Shown here piece after piece: positions 1 through 8,537 of a stretch of DNA of 64,000 nucleotides. Below the pieces are notes generated by a model, which did no database searches, was not told where the DNA came from, and worked only from the letters and a program-made list of their open reading frames with translations. Each line of letters starts with the position of its first letter. Positions within the stretch are counted from its first letter, which is position 1. Location: the NCBI GenBank assembly GCA_019119415.1, contig DWXB01000014.1, forward strand, positions 1 to 64,000, read 5' to 3'. This DNA is from Candidatus Ligilactobacillus avistercoris (GTDB lineage: Bacteria > Bacillota > Bacilli > Lactobacillales > Lactobacillaceae). Both the position numbers and the translations under genes were made by a program.

Positions 1-50
1 GGGGGGGGTAAGGTACCACTGAATAGCGGAGATTAAAGGAGAGCTACATA

Positions 51-2441
51 ATGAAGAAATCAACTAAAGTATTAGGTGCAGTAGCAGCAATCGGGGCTTC
101 AACCACATTGGTTGGGGGCGCGGTGCATGCTGATTCAGTTTCAACCGACAAGCCACAGGCCAGCGAAGTTCAAAAGCTGAACGCTAAGCCAGTTAGTGTT
201 GCTGATGCCCAGAACAAGGTGAACGGTGACCAATCCAAGGTTAACGCTGACAAGCAGCAGGTTGCGACCGACCAGAGCAACGTCAATAAAGATCAGAATA
301 ACGTTGATAAGTACTCTAAGGACGTCCAGGACAGTAAGACCCAGACACCGGTTGTGAAGGACCAGATTAGTAAGACCAACACTGATATTCAGAACGACCA
401 GTCTAAGATTAGCGCTGACCAGAACACGATTAGCAAGGACCAGTCCAAGGTTAATGCTGACCAGTCGCGGGTAACAGCGGATCAAACAAGCGTTACGGCT
501 GACCAGGATAAGGTTAACGGTGCTCAGGATGCGGTTAACCACGACAACCAGCGGATTAACGATATCCACCACGCCCAGCAGATTGCCGACCAGGCTAAGC
601 AGAACGTGGCTAATGATCAGCAACAGGTTGCAAACGCCCAGAGTAACGTGTCAAAGGCACAGTCTGCTCTGATCCCAGCTCAAAACGCTAAGGACCAGGC
701 TGACAAGAATGCTTCTGCAGCGCAGTCGGCATTAACAGCTGCGCAGAATAAGGAACAGGCCGACCAGGACAAGGTTAACTCCACGCAGGATAGTTTGAAC
801 AACGTGACGGCCGAAATTAATTCACGGAACGTAATTGACGCACCGTTTGATTACACTGATGGTTTATTATCTAATGGTTCGTTTTCGGATCAGGAAAATG
901 CCTTTTCGCAGGGAATGAATGATCCGGCAAACACGTACCACTCAAACCCAGCATATGATTATGATATTGAGCCGAATAATCTAACGCAGCAACAGAAGAA
1001 TGATTTAGATGTTTGGATTGCACAGTTAATTAATGGCGTACGCGCACAGTTAGGTAATAGCAAAGTAATTGCTAATACAAGCGCAATTGCATATGCAGAT
1101 AAAGTAGCTCAATATTACAATCAGGATAATTGGAATATTACTACGCACGGTAATCATGATGTATCTGCGATTAATAAGGCGGCAGACGAATCAGGATTAT
1201 ACGATGGTGGTGGAAATGGGTATGAAGATGCAGTAGGCTCAGTTGGGGTGCTACCGGAACACTGCACGATGAATCAGTTACGCGAAGATATTTATAACGA
1301 TTTACGTCAGTTATTCTTTAGCGATAATTTACATGCTGCTAATTTAGTTGGTTACGATACCGTTTCGGATAAAGATCAGGGGCCGGAATACGTAGGCTTT
1401 GCGTTTGATAAAATGGGACAGTTCCACTTAGAATTCATTCCAGAGTCGGATGTAACTAACCCGTCAGTATTTAATAAGAACGCAAACTTACCTACTCCGG
1501 CTAACGACCTGGCTTCATTGGAGAAGCAGCAGGCTAACCTGCAGCAACAGTTATCCACGGAACAGAGCCAGTTAGCTCAGGATAAGCAGGCGGTAACGAA
1601 CGCGCAAAACAAGTTGAACAATGCAAATGCCGCCCTCAATAGTGCAACGAACGCCTTTAATGCCGCTAAGCAGAGCTACCAAGATGCTCAGACGGCATTA
1701 ACCAATGCCCAGAATAAGTTAGCCCAGGATCAGGCCACCTTCAAGCAGGCCCAGGAAGACGTTCAGAACGCCCCGCAGGAGCTGCAGCAGATGAACGCCC
1801 AGTTAGCTCAGGACAAGCAGGCCTTAACAACCGCGCAGAATAATCTGAACGCCGCTAAGACAAAGCTGCAGAACGACCAAACAACGCTGCAGAATGACCA
1901 GAACATTCTAAACGCTGCTAATGCCCAGTTAGCGGCTGACCAGCAGAAACTGCAAAATGACCAGAACACCTTAAAGCAGTTACAGCAGCAGCTCTCTGAT
2001 TACCAGAACGCACCGCAGTTGTTAGCCCAGGCAAAGCAGCAATTAGCAACCGACCAAGCTAAGCTGGCTGCTGACCAGGCCCAGTTAGCAACGGACGAAG
2101 ATACTCTGGCACAGGATACAACAGTCCTGAACAACGCTAAGGCAAACGCAGCTAAGGAAGCTCAGGACGAAGCCAACCGGGAACAAGCCCAACGCGCAAA
2201 GAATTCCTTTGAAATTGGTGGTTCATACGTGCTGGGGAATGGTCGTCGGGAAGCAGTTGCGCTGCCAACGGTTAAGGCGGACGTTGTTCCAGGCGCTAAG
2301 GAAGCTGGCCGGGCTAACCAGCATAAGCGGACATTACCAGATACTGGCGATGCCGGTGAGAGTGGTGTTCTTGGTCTGTTAGGAGCCGCATTGCTGACAG
2401 TGATGGGGACTGCTGGCTACCGGCGGAAGCGTCATGACTAA
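51..2441 (+). CDS. LPXTG-anchored coiled-coil surface protein with SEC10/PgrA-type core
   Basis: A 796-residue cell-wall-anchored surface protein. Residues 1-27 form a Sec signal peptide ending in AVHA. Residues about 30-260 and 485-720 are long Gln/Asp-rich heptad coiled coils with repeated ADQ..V units. Between them, about 262-480, lies a globular domain that resembles the surface-exclusion (SEC10/PgrA) family. The C-terminus has LPDTG at 762-766, a hydrophobic stretch and a RRKRHD tail, the classic sortase signal. AAAGGAGAG lies just before the ATG. The globular core is much more AT-rich, and uses CGC/CGT rather than CGG for Arg, unlike the flanking coils. PgrA/Sec10 relatives affect mating or adhesion, but no conjugation gene is present, so adhesion or cell-surface interaction is only an inference. 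Confidence 0.85.
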   Translation: MKKSTKVLGAVAAIGASTTLVGGAVHADSVSTDKPQASEVQKLNAKPVSVADAQNKVNGDQSKVNADKQQVATDQSNVNKDQNNVDKYSKDVQDSKTQTPVVKDQISKTNTDIQNDQSKISADQNTISKDQSKVNADQSRVTADQTSVTADQDKVNGAQDAVNHDNQRINDIHHAQQIADQAKQNVANDQQQVANAQSNVSKAQSALIPAQNAKDQADKNASAAQSALTAAQNKEQADQDKVNSTQDSLNNVTAEINSRNVIDAPFDYTDGLLSNGSFSDQENAFSQGMNDPANTYHSNPAYDYDIEPNNLTQQQKNDLDVWIAQLINGVRAQLGNSKVIANTSAIAYADKVAQYYNQDNWNITTHGNHDVSAINKAADESGLYDGGGNGYEDAVGSVGVLPEHCTMNQLREDIYNDLRQLFFSDNLHAANLVGYDTVSDKDQGPEYVGFAFDKMGQFHLEFIPESDVTNPSVFNKNANLPTPANDLASLEKQQANLQQQLSTEQSQLAQDKQAVTNAQNKLNNANAALNSATNAFNAAKQSYQDAQTALTNAQNKLAQDQATFKQAQEDVQNAPQELQQMNAQLAQDKQALTTAQNNLNAAKTKLQNDQTTLQNDQNILNAANAQLAADQQKLQNDQNTLKQLQQQLSDYQNAPQLLAQAKQQLATDQAKLAADQAQLATDEDTLAQDTTVLNNAKANAAKEAQDEANREQAQRAKNSFEIGGSYVLGNGRREAVALPTVKADVVPGAKEAGRANQHKRTLPDTGDAGESGVLGLLGAALLTVMGTAGYRRKRHD

Positions 2442-2464
2442 ACAAGGAAATTAGGAAGCGGGAA

Positions 2465-2506
2465 GCAGCATCGGTGGTGGAAACTGCCGGTGTTGTTTTT
2501 TTATTT
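2465..2506 (+). terminator. Rho-independent terminator after surface protein
   Basis: A GCATCGG/CCGGTGT stem with two G-U pairs is followed by a run of seven T. It separates the surface protein from the cell-wall gene cluster. Confidence 0.6.
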
Positions 2507-2601
2507 TTCGGACTAAAGCGTTGCGCTGTTTTCCTTTTATGAGCCGTCAATGGTAAAAGAATTAAAATTACGTAGCGATTACATTTTAGTAACGTTTTTT
2601 A

Positions 2602-2610
2602 TGCTATGAT
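2602..2610 (+). promoter_or_regulatory. Extended -10 promoter for DUF1146-murA
   Basis: TGC-TATGAT, an extended -10, lies about 30 bases before the ATG at 2640. No good -35 box is seen. Confidence 0.5.
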
Positions 2611-2639
2611 GAGAACGAATTTGTTTGTGGAGGGAAACG

Positions 2640-2870
2640 ATGAGACTATACGGCATGATGGCGCTCTTAACCCTAGTAAGTCACTTTACGTTTATTGCAG
2701 TGGCGTTTTATATGCTTCAGGGATTACGACTTGACCGGTTCTTCCCCCCTGAGCAGCAGTGGGCGGTTCGGCTACTCGTTGTTTTAGGGGCGGTTGTGCT
2801 CGGCTTTACGTGTAGTCAGTTTTTTCTTAGCTTTATTACCAATGTTCGTAACCTTGGTTACCTGTTATAG
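2640..2870 (+). CDS. DUF1146 (YwzB-like) small membrane protein
   Basis: A 76-residue protein with two hydrophobic segments (about residues 5-26 and 41-65), matching the DUF1146/YwzB family that usually sits just before murA in Firmicutes. The ATG at 2640 is chosen because GGAGGG at 2629-2634 lies at proper spacing; an upstream in-frame TTG at 2625 would place the ribosome site inside the gene. It probably shares a transcript with murA 32 bases downstream. Its function is unknown; the constant link to murA suggests a role in envelope synthesis, which is inference. Confidence 0.8.
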   Translation: MRLYGMMALLTLVSHFTFIAVAFYMLQGLRLDRFFPPEQQWAVRLLVVLGAVVLGFTCSQFFLSFITNVRNLGYLL

Positions 2871-2902
2871 AATGAAAAAAAGTTTATGAGAGGACCATTT
2901 CA

Positions 2903-4204
2903 ATGGAAAAGATTATTGTGCGTGGCGGGCAACGGCTACAAGGAACGGTTGCCATCGAAGGAGCAAAAAATGCGGTCTTACCAATTTTAGCGGCGGCAAT
3001 TTTACCGACGGAAGGGCGGACCGTGTTAACAAACGTCCCGATTTTGGCAGACGTGTACACGATGAACAACGTCATTCGGTTCCTTAACGTTCAGGTCGGT
3101 TTCGAGGAACAGGAAAACACGATTACCCTTGATGCGACGGGGGATTTATCATACGAAGCACCGTTTAAGTACGTGTCAAAGATGCGGGCATCCGTTGTTG
3201 TGTTGGGCCCACTTCTTGCCCGGTTAGGACGGGCCAAGGTTGCGATGCCGGGAGGGTGTGCAATCGGATCGCGGCCGGTTGACCTGCACTTGAAGGGATT
3301 ACGGGCACTTGGGGCGACAATTGAACAGCACGATGGCTACATTGAAGCCCACGCTGATCACCTTAAGGGTGCGCGGATTTACCTGGACTTTCCGAGTGTG
3401 GGGGCGACGCAGAACATCATGATGGCGGCGGTCCTTGCCGAAGGGACAACGATGATCCAAAACGTTGCGCAGGAACCGGAAATCGTTGACCTAGCAAACG
3501 CCCTTAATAAGATGGGCGCCCGGGTCGTGGGGGCTGGAACGGACACCCTTAAAATTGTTGGGGTGGACCACCTTCACGGTACCACGTACCAGGTAATGCA
3601 GGACCGGATTGAAGCGGGCACCTTCATGACGGCGGCGGCGATCACGCACGGTGATGTTCTGGTTAAGGATGCGGTAGCTGAACATAATAAACCGTTGATT
3701 TCAAAGCTCCGGGAAATGGGCGCACAGGTGACGGTCAGTCCGGAAGGCATCCGGGTTGTTGGGCCTAAAGAGCTCAAACCCGTCGAGGTGAAGACGTTAC
3801 CGCATCCGGGCTTTCCGACGGATATGCAACCGCAGATGACGGTGTTGCAGTTGGCTGCTTACGGGACGAGTGTATTGACGGAAACGGTGTTTGAAAACCG
3901 GTTTATGCACCTGGAAGAACTGCGGCGGATGAACGCCAACTTCAAGGTGGAGGGTGACACCGTTGTGCTGTACGGCCCAACCAGGTTTAGTGGGGCTGAG
4001 GTTGCCGCAACCGACTTACGGGCGGGGGCAGCGCTGGTAATTGCTGGCCTTGTCGCCGACGGGATTACGCAGGTGACGCACTTGGAATACCTCGACCGGG
4101 GATACTACCACTTCCACCAAAAATTAGCGGCGCTCGGTGCTGAAATCAAGCGGGTTGATGACATTACTCCGGGGAGCGTCCGGGTAAAGGCCGAGTCAAA
4201 GTAG
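2903..4204 (+). CDS. murA: UDP-N-acetylglucosamine 1-carboxyvinyltransferase
   Basis: MurA transfers enolpyruvate from PEP to UDP-GlcNAc, the first committed step of peptidoglycan synthesis in the cytoplasm. The 433-residue length is typical. The start shows the [10 protein letters not shown] motif, and the catalytic loop carries [10 protein letters not shown] with the PEP-binding cysteine at residue 119, so the enzyme should be sensitive to fosfomycin. GAGAGG precedes the ATG. It follows DUF1146 and precedes an MreB paralogue, as in other lactobacilli. Many Firmicutes have a second MurA; only one is in this window. Confidence 0.96.
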   Translation: MEKIIVRGGQRLQGTVAIEGAKNAVLPILAAAILPTEGRTVLTNVPILADVYTMNNVIRFLNVQVGFEEQENTITLDATGDLSYEAPFKYVSKMRASVVVLGPLLARLGRAKVAMPGGCAIGSRPVDLHLKGLRALGATIEQHDGYIEAHADHLKGARIYLDFPSVGATQNIMMAAVLAEGTTMIQNVAQEPEIVDLANALNKMGARVVGAGTDTLKIVGVDHLHGTTYQVMQDRIEAGTFMTAAAITHGDVLVKDAVAEHNKPLISKLREMGAQVTVSPEGIRVVGPKELKPVEVKTLPHPGFPTDMQPQMTVLQLAAYGTSVLTETVFENRFMHLEELRRMNANFKVEGDTVVLYGPTRFSGAEVAATDLRAGAALVIAGLVADGITQVTHLEYLDRGYYHFHQKLAALGAEIKRVDDITPGSVRVKAESK

Positions 4205-4213
4205 GATAGTAAC

Positions 4214-4270
4214 AAGCAGGGAACAGGGACCGTTACGTGAATGTTTACGGGCGAGGTTTCCTGTTTTTAT
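4214..4270 (+). terminator. Probable terminator after murA
   Basis: CAGGGAA pairs with TTTCCTG around an inner CCGT/ACGG hairpin, and the stem is followed by TTTTTATTTT. The loop is longer than usual. Confidence 0.5.
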
Positions 4271-4327
4271 TTTGAAAAAACGAAATTAGAAAATCCCCGT
4301 GAATGACCGGAGAAACACCCGTGATTA

Positions 4328-4336
4328 TGGTATAAT
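4328..4336 (+). promoter_or_regulatory. Extended -10 promoter for mbl operon
   Basis: TGG-TATAAT about 50 bases before the mbl start codon at 4386. No clear -35 box is seen. It places the transcript start near 4343, which rules out the in-frame start at 4299. Confidence 0.65.
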
Positions 4337-4385
4337 CGGGAAGACATGGGTGGTGAAACCGCCAGATGACGAGGAGGTTAGTAGC

Positions 4386-5435
4386 ATGGCTGCTACACGG
4401 AAGTTTTTGTTTGGGAAACGGGCAACAACTACGAAGAATATTGGCGTTGATTTGGGAACGGCCAACGTTCTGATTAACGTTCAGGGGGAAGGAATTGTTG
4501 TCGATGAACCGGCCGTCGTTGCCGTTACTGACGATGAGCATAAGGTTGTTGCGGTTGGGAATGAAGCGGCCGCGATGGTCGGACGGACACCCGAAAATAT
4601 TCATGCAATTCGGCCGTTAAAGGGCGGTGTCATCGCTGATTTTGATATGGCCGAAGCGATGTTAGCGCACTTCATTAAAAAAATGAACGTGAAGGGCTTT
4701 TTGACACGGCCGAATATTATGATTTGTTGCCCGACTGATACGACTGACGTTGAGCAGAAGGCGCTGATTCAGGCGGCAGAAAAATCCGGCGGTGGACAGG
4801 TCTTTTTGGAAAAGGAACCCAAGGCGGCTGCGATTGGCGCAGGGTTGGATATTTTTAAGCCCCACGGTAGTATGATTATCGATATTGGTGGGGGTTCAAG
4901 TGACATTGCCGTGTTATCACTTGGCGGAATTGTAACGAGCGCGTCGCTCCGGAAGGCGGGCGATACGTTTAACGCCGATATTGCCGCGTACGTTAAGCAG
5001 CACGATAACCTCTTAATCGGGGAACGGTCGGCTGAGCAAGCTAAGGTCGAAATTGGGACGGTTATTAAGGACCACCGGAACGATGAATTACAGGTGCGGG
5101 GAAGCGATACCGTTGATGGAATGCCTCGGACCATTACGTTAACTTCAAATGATGTTGAGGCTGCCATTCACGAAACGATGGGAGAAATCATTGCGGCCGC
5201 CAAGAAGGTAATTGCGCACACTCCACCCGAACTTGTAGGGGACATTATTGAATCGGGGATTACCCTGACCGGTGGTGGCGCCCAGTTTGACGGGATTGCC
5301 GAGTTGTTTGCAACCGAATTGCGGGTACCAGTAACCGTTGCGGAAACGCCGTTGGATGATGTTGCGGTGGGGACAAGTAAGTTGCTTGCCAGAAAGACGG
5401 CGGCCCCTGAAAATGAGGTTGAGTCCAAGGAATGA
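4386..5435 (+). CDS. mbl: MreB-family actin-like shape protein (Mbl type)
   Basis: A 349-residue bacterial actin that polymerises under the membrane and guides sidewall peptidoglycan synthesis. Phosphate-1 loop [10 protein letters not shown] is at the N-terminus, phosphate-2 [10 protein letters not shown] is mid-protein and the adenosine motif [10 protein letters not shown] is near the C-terminus. The ATG at 4386 follows GAGGAGG; the longer reading frame from 4299 starts upstream of the promoter and is rejected. It is the first gene of a tightly packed operon with yidD, a DUF2969 gene and rodA, and is one of two MreB paralogues in the window (the other heads mreBCD at 26.8 kb). The Mbl name rests on its murA-rodA context. 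Confidence 0.9.
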   Translation: MAATRKFLFGKRATTTKNIGVDLGTANVLINVQGEGIVVDEPAVVAVTDDEHKVVAVGNEAAAMVGRTPENIHAIRPLKGGVIADFDMAEAMLAHFIKKMNVKGFLTRPNIMICCPTDTTDVEQKALIQAAEKSGGGQVFLEKEPKAAAIGAGLDIFKPHGSMIIDIGGGSSDIAVLSLGGIVTSASLRKAGDTFNADIAAYVKQHDNLLIGERSAEQAKVEIGTVIKDHRNDELQVRGSDTVDGMPRTITLTSNDVEAAIHETMGEIIAAAKKVIAHTPPELVGDIIESGITLTGGGAQFDGIAELFATELRVPVTVAETPLDDVAVGTSKLLARKTAAPENEVESKE

Positions 5436-5767
5436 AACGGATTCTCTTAGCAGCGTTGCGGTTTTACCAGCGCTACGTTTCGCCCGCTCTACCGCCAGCA
5501 TGCCGGTACTATCCGACGTGTTCGACCTATATGATAAATGCGGTTGAACGGTTTGGCGTTCTCCGTGGCGGGTTGATGGGGATTGCGCGGTTGCTTCGGT
5601 GCAATCCCCTTTGTCGTCCCGGGTATGATCCCGTTCCGGATCATTTTTCGCTTCGGCGGAACCGGGACGCCCACCTGGATTTATCCGACTTGGACCAGTA
5701 TATGATGCAACCACCTAAGAACGAAGAAAGTGAGGATTATAGTGGCACGCAAGGAAAGAAACATTGA
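5432..5767 (+). CDS. yidD: Membrane protein insertion efficiency factor YidD
   Basis: A 111-residue YidD-family protein: an N-terminal amphipathic helix, then the conserved CRYYPTCS and [13 protein letters not shown] segments. Family members help YidC insert membrane proteins. Its ATG overlaps the mbl stop (ATGA), and its end overlaps the next gene by 26 bases, so translation is likely coupled. The tail after about residue 80 is charged and extends beyond the core family length. Placement between an MreB paralogue and rodA suggests it may aid insertion of RodA or partners, which is inference. Confidence 0.9.
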   Translation: MKRILLAALRFYQRYVSPALPPACRYYPTCSTYMINAVERFGVLRGGLMGIARLLRCNPLCRPGYDPVPDHFSLRRNRDAHLDLSDLDQYMMQPPKNEESEDYSGTQGKKH

Positions 5768-5960
5768 GATTATTGCGAACGAAAAGATGGACCACGGGAC
5801 GTTATTAACGGAATACGTTGTTGGAAAGAACGTTATTGGCCGGGTCTTACCCGTTGGTGGGGCGTTTCAAGCGGAGCTTCCTGATGGGCGGCAGTTTAAG
5901 TTGCCAAGCGAAGATGAGGCGGTTGATTTCCTAATTCGGGAATACCATCTCCATAATTAG
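5742..5960 (+). CDS. DUF2969 protein
   Basis: A 72-residue protein of the DUF2969 family, confined to lactobacilli and relatives and usually found beside rodA. It shows RNIEIIAN near the start and [17 protein letters not shown] mid-way, with no membrane segment. The GTG at 5742 is preferred over the GTG at 5730 because GTGAGG lies at the right distance. It overlaps the end of yidD by 26 bases and is 16 bases from rodA. Function unknown. Confidence 0.8.
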   Translation: MARKERNIEIIANEKMDHGTLLTEYVVGKNVIGRVLPVGGAFQAELPDGRQFKLPSEDEAVDFLIREYHLHN

Positions 5961-5976
5961 TGAGGGGGCGGTTAAC

Positions 5977-7170
5977 GTGAAACAACAGCAGTTACGGCGG
6001 GAAAACGAAGCCCGGGTTGACTGGGGAATCATCCTTTCCGTCCTCCTGTTAGCGGTGATTGGGATGACGGCCCTTTACGTGGCGGTCAAGCACGATACGA
6101 GTACAACGAGTGTGTTGCACGCGCTGGTTTCCCAAGCAGTATGGTATATTATTGGAATTTTGCTCGTGATTGTTGTGATGCGCTTTGATGCCGAGCAGCT
6201 TTGGAAACTTGCGCCCATTGCGTACGGGGTGGGGATTACCCTCCTTGTTCTTTTGCTGGTCTTTTACAGCCGGGCATATGCCCTTAAAACCGGGGCGAAG
6301 AGTTGGTTTGCTTTAGGGTCGTTAACGTTTCAACCTTCAGAAGTGATGAAGCCGGCCTATATTCTGATGCTTGGGCGGGTAATTGCTAAGCATAACTCGG
6401 TTTACCCGCAGCATACGATTGAGAGTGACTGGCGGTTAATCGGGAAGATGTTCCTGTGGACCCTCCCAATTATCGTGTTACTGCACCTCCAAAATGACTT
6501 TGGGACAACGCTTGTGTTTGCCGCTATCTTCTTCGGGATGGTGCTTGTTTCGGGGATTAGCTGGCGCATTATTGTCCCGGTGGTTGCGGTGGTGGCGGCC
6601 CTGGGAATTACGGTAATTTTGTTGGTAACCTACGGCCGGGGGATTCTCCTGCACCTGGGCTTCCAGAATTACCAGTTCCAGCGGATTGATGCGTGGTTGC
6701 ACCCGGCAGCCGGGTCAACCGGGAATAGTTATCAGCTATGGCAGAGCATGAAGGCGATTGGGTCCGGCCAGATTTTTGGAAAGGGCTTTGACGTTTCTAC
6801 CGTCTATGTTCCTGTGCGGGAATCAGATATGATTTTCTCGGTGATTGGGGAAAACTTTGGCTTTATTGGTGGCTGTGTCCTGATCTTCATTTACCTGCTG
6901 CTGATTTTCCAAATTCTGCAGGTGACCTTTGACACTAAGAACGAGTTTTACGCCTACATTTCAACCGGGGTTGTGATGATGATTCTGTTCCACGTGTTTG
7001 AAAACATCGGGATGAGCATTGGGCTCCTTCCGTTGACCGGGATTCCACTCCCGTTTGTTAGTCAGGGGGGCTCGTCCCTGATTGGAAACATGTTAGGGAT
7101 TGGAATGGTATTATCAATGCGGTACCACTACAAGAGCTACATGTTTAGTAGCCGGACAACGTTTGATTAA
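5977..7170 (+). CDS. rodA: SEDS peptidoglycan glycosyltransferase RodA
   Basis: A 397-residue polytopic SEDS protein with about ten membrane segments. It polymerises lipid II for cell elongation with a partner class B PBP. Family motifs include FQPSEVMK, the GKGF segment, and the C-terminal GIPLPFVSQGGSS. The GTG start follows GAGGGGGCGG. It closes the mbl-yidD-DUF2969 operon. RodA rather than FtsW is preferred because of the mbl context and because no ftsW lies in the dcw cluster here, although the two are paralogues. Confidence 0.9.
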   Translation: MKQQQLRRENEARVDWGIILSVLLLAVIGMTALYVAVKHDTSTTSVLHALVSQAVWYIIGILLVIVVMRFDAEQLWKLAPIAYGVGITLLVLLLVFYSRAYALKTGAKSWFALGSLTFQPSEVMKPAYILMLGRVIAKHNSVYPQHTIESDWRLIGKMFLWTLPIIVLLHLQNDFGTTLVFAAIFFGMVLVSGISWRIIVPVVAVVAALGITVILLVTYGRGILLHLGFQNYQFQRIDAWLHPAAGSTGNSYQLWQSMKAIGSGQIFGKGFDVSTVYVPVRESDMIFSVIGENFGFIGGCVLIFIYLLLIFQILQVTFDTKNEFYAYISTGVVMMILFHVFENIGMSIGLLPLTGIPLPFVSQGGSSLIGNMLGIGMVLSMRYHYKSYMFSSRTTFD

Positions 7171-7179
7171 TAGAATGAG

Positions 7180-7212
7180 GGGGACTGTGGCGAAAGTTGC
7201 AGTTCCTTTTTT
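7180..7212 (+). terminator. Terminator after rodA
   Basis: GGGACTGTGG pairs with TTGCAGTTCC (with G-U pairs) around CGAAAG, followed by six T. Confidence 0.7.
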
Positions 7213-7227
7213 GTCGAGGGAAGATAG

Positions 7228-7257
7228 TTGTTTCCCGTCGTTTCCGCATGGTAAAAT
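7228..7257 (+). promoter_or_regulatory. Promoter for ddl
   Basis: TTGTTT (-35), an 18-base spacer and TGG-TAAAAT (extended -10), 48 bases before the ddl ATG. Confidence 0.65.
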
Positions 7258-7304
7258 GGGTCGTTGGAAAGAACGGTTAAACTAAATTTATAGGGGAAAA
7301 TGCC

Positions 7305-8438
7305 ATGACAAAAAAATTACACATTGCATTGCTGTTTGGCGGAAACTCGTCGGAGCACGACGTTTCAAAGCGGTCTGCCCATAACATCTACGATGCGCTT
7401 GACCGGAATAAGTACGACGTGTCGGTCTTCATGTTTACCAAGGACGGGTTCTTACTTGGAAACGAAGATTCAATGAAAATCTTTAACGGGGCTGACGAGG
7501 ATACGGTGGTTGCCGAAGCGACGAAGGACGTTGACTTTAGCAACCCGTTAGCTAATATTCAAAACTTATCAGAGGTCCACGATATTGACGTCTTCTACCC
7601 GGTAATTCACGGAAACATGGGTGAAGACGGAACGGTTCAGGGGCTTTTCCGGCTGCTGGATAAACCGTGGATTGGGAGCGGTATTGCATCGTCTGCTATT
7701 TCCTTTGATAAGGACCTTACCAAGCAGATGTTAACCTACCACGGGATTCGTAACACCAAGTACGTGGTGGTTACGCCGGAGAACAAGGACGAACTCACGT
7801 ATGCTAAGTGCAGCCAAAAGCTGGGGAAGATGCTGTTTGTTAAGCCGGCCCGGCAGGGATCCTCGGTGGGAATTCACCGGATTGACAACGAAGCGGACTT
7901 TAACGCGGCGGTTGAGGATGCACTCCAGTACGACTACAAGGTGCTGATTGAAGAGTGCATTAAGAACCCGCGGGAAGTGGAATGTTCCGTTCTAGGAAAC
8001 CGGCACCCGCAGGCTTCTAAGCTCGGGGCGGTCACCGTTCCGGCGGACGATGCGTTCTACGACTACAACAATAAGTTCGTTGATGCTTCTGGGGTAACGT
8101 TTACCATGCCGGTTGATTTGCCCGCTGACCTGGCAAAGGAAATCCAGGAAATGGCACTGCAGGCCTTTAAGGTGCTCGGCAACCGGGGAATGGCCCGGAT
8201 GGACTTCCTGGTTGATGAAAACAACGTCCCGTACCTTGGCGAACCAAACACGTTACCAGGGTTTACGAACATTTCCCTGTACCCGCAGCTGTGGGAAGTC
8301 TCTGGGATCAAGTACAGCGATTTAATTGACCGGTTAATTCAACTGGCCATCGATGAATACAATGACAACGCTAAGCTCCACTACGACTTCATTAAGTTGG
8401 GTGAGGAGCACGTTGGCAAGAAGATTTACAGGGAGTAA
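7305..8438 (+). CDS. ddl: D-alanine--D-alanine/D-lactate ligase (F-type)
   Basis: A 377-residue ATP-grasp ligase that makes the terminal dipeptide or depsipeptide of peptidoglycan precursors. Motifs include FGGNSSEHDVS at the N-terminus, HGNMGEDGTVQG, KPARQGSSVG and the metal-binding GEPNTLPGFT. The active-site loop reads FYDYNNKF with Phe at residue 258, where D-Ala-D-Ala ligases have Tyr. In Leuconostoc and heterofermentative lactobacilli this Phe goes with D-Ala-D-Lac synthesis and intrinsic vancomycin resistance, so that specificity is predicted here. It is transcribed alone, between its own promoter and terminator. Confidence 0.95.
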   Translation: MTKKLHIALLFGGNSSEHDVSKRSAHNIYDALDRNKYDVSVFMFTKDGFLLGNEDSMKIFNGADEDTVVAEATKDVDFSNPLANIQNLSEVHDIDVFYPVIHGNMGEDGTVQGLFRLLDKPWIGSGIASSAISFDKDLTKQMLTYHGIRNTKYVVVTPENKDELTYAKCSQKLGKMLFVKPARQGSSVGIHRIDNEADFNAAVEDALQYDYKVLIEECIKNPREVECSVLGNRHPQASKLGAVTVPADDAFYDYNNKFVDASGVTFTMPVDLPADLAKEIQEMALQAFKVLGNRGMARMDFLVDENNVPYLGEPNTLPGFTNISLYPQLWEVSGIKYSDLIDRLIQLAIDEYNDNAKLHYDFIKLGEEHVGKKIYRE

Positions 8439-8462
8439 AATAAAAGCGGTTAAGTGATGATG

Positions 8463-8499
8463 AAACGGTGATTGTGAATGACACAATCACCGTTTTTAT
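8463..8499 (+). terminator. Strong terminator after ddl
   Basis: A perfect 14-bp stem AAACGGTGATTGTG/CACAATCACCGTTT with a 5-base loop and a T run. Confidence 0.9.
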
Positions 8500-8537
8500 A
8501 ACTAGACTGGAATTTGAGATGGGAGAGTACTAATCAG

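Noticed and set aside
1..8. Run of eight G at the window start
   Set aside because: Could be chance or a cut-site effect; nothing else supports a feature.
141..623. 160-codon minus-strand frame
   Set aside because: Mirror of the low-complexity coiled-coil coding sequence, without promoter or ribosome site.
51..2441. Short repeated units in the surface gene that look like a repeat array
   Set aside because: They are coding heptad repeats (Ala-Asp-Gln...), irregular in length and in frame, not CRISPR.
5145..5714. 189-codon minus-strand frame
   Set aside because: Antisense shadow of mbl and yidD, which are well supported.
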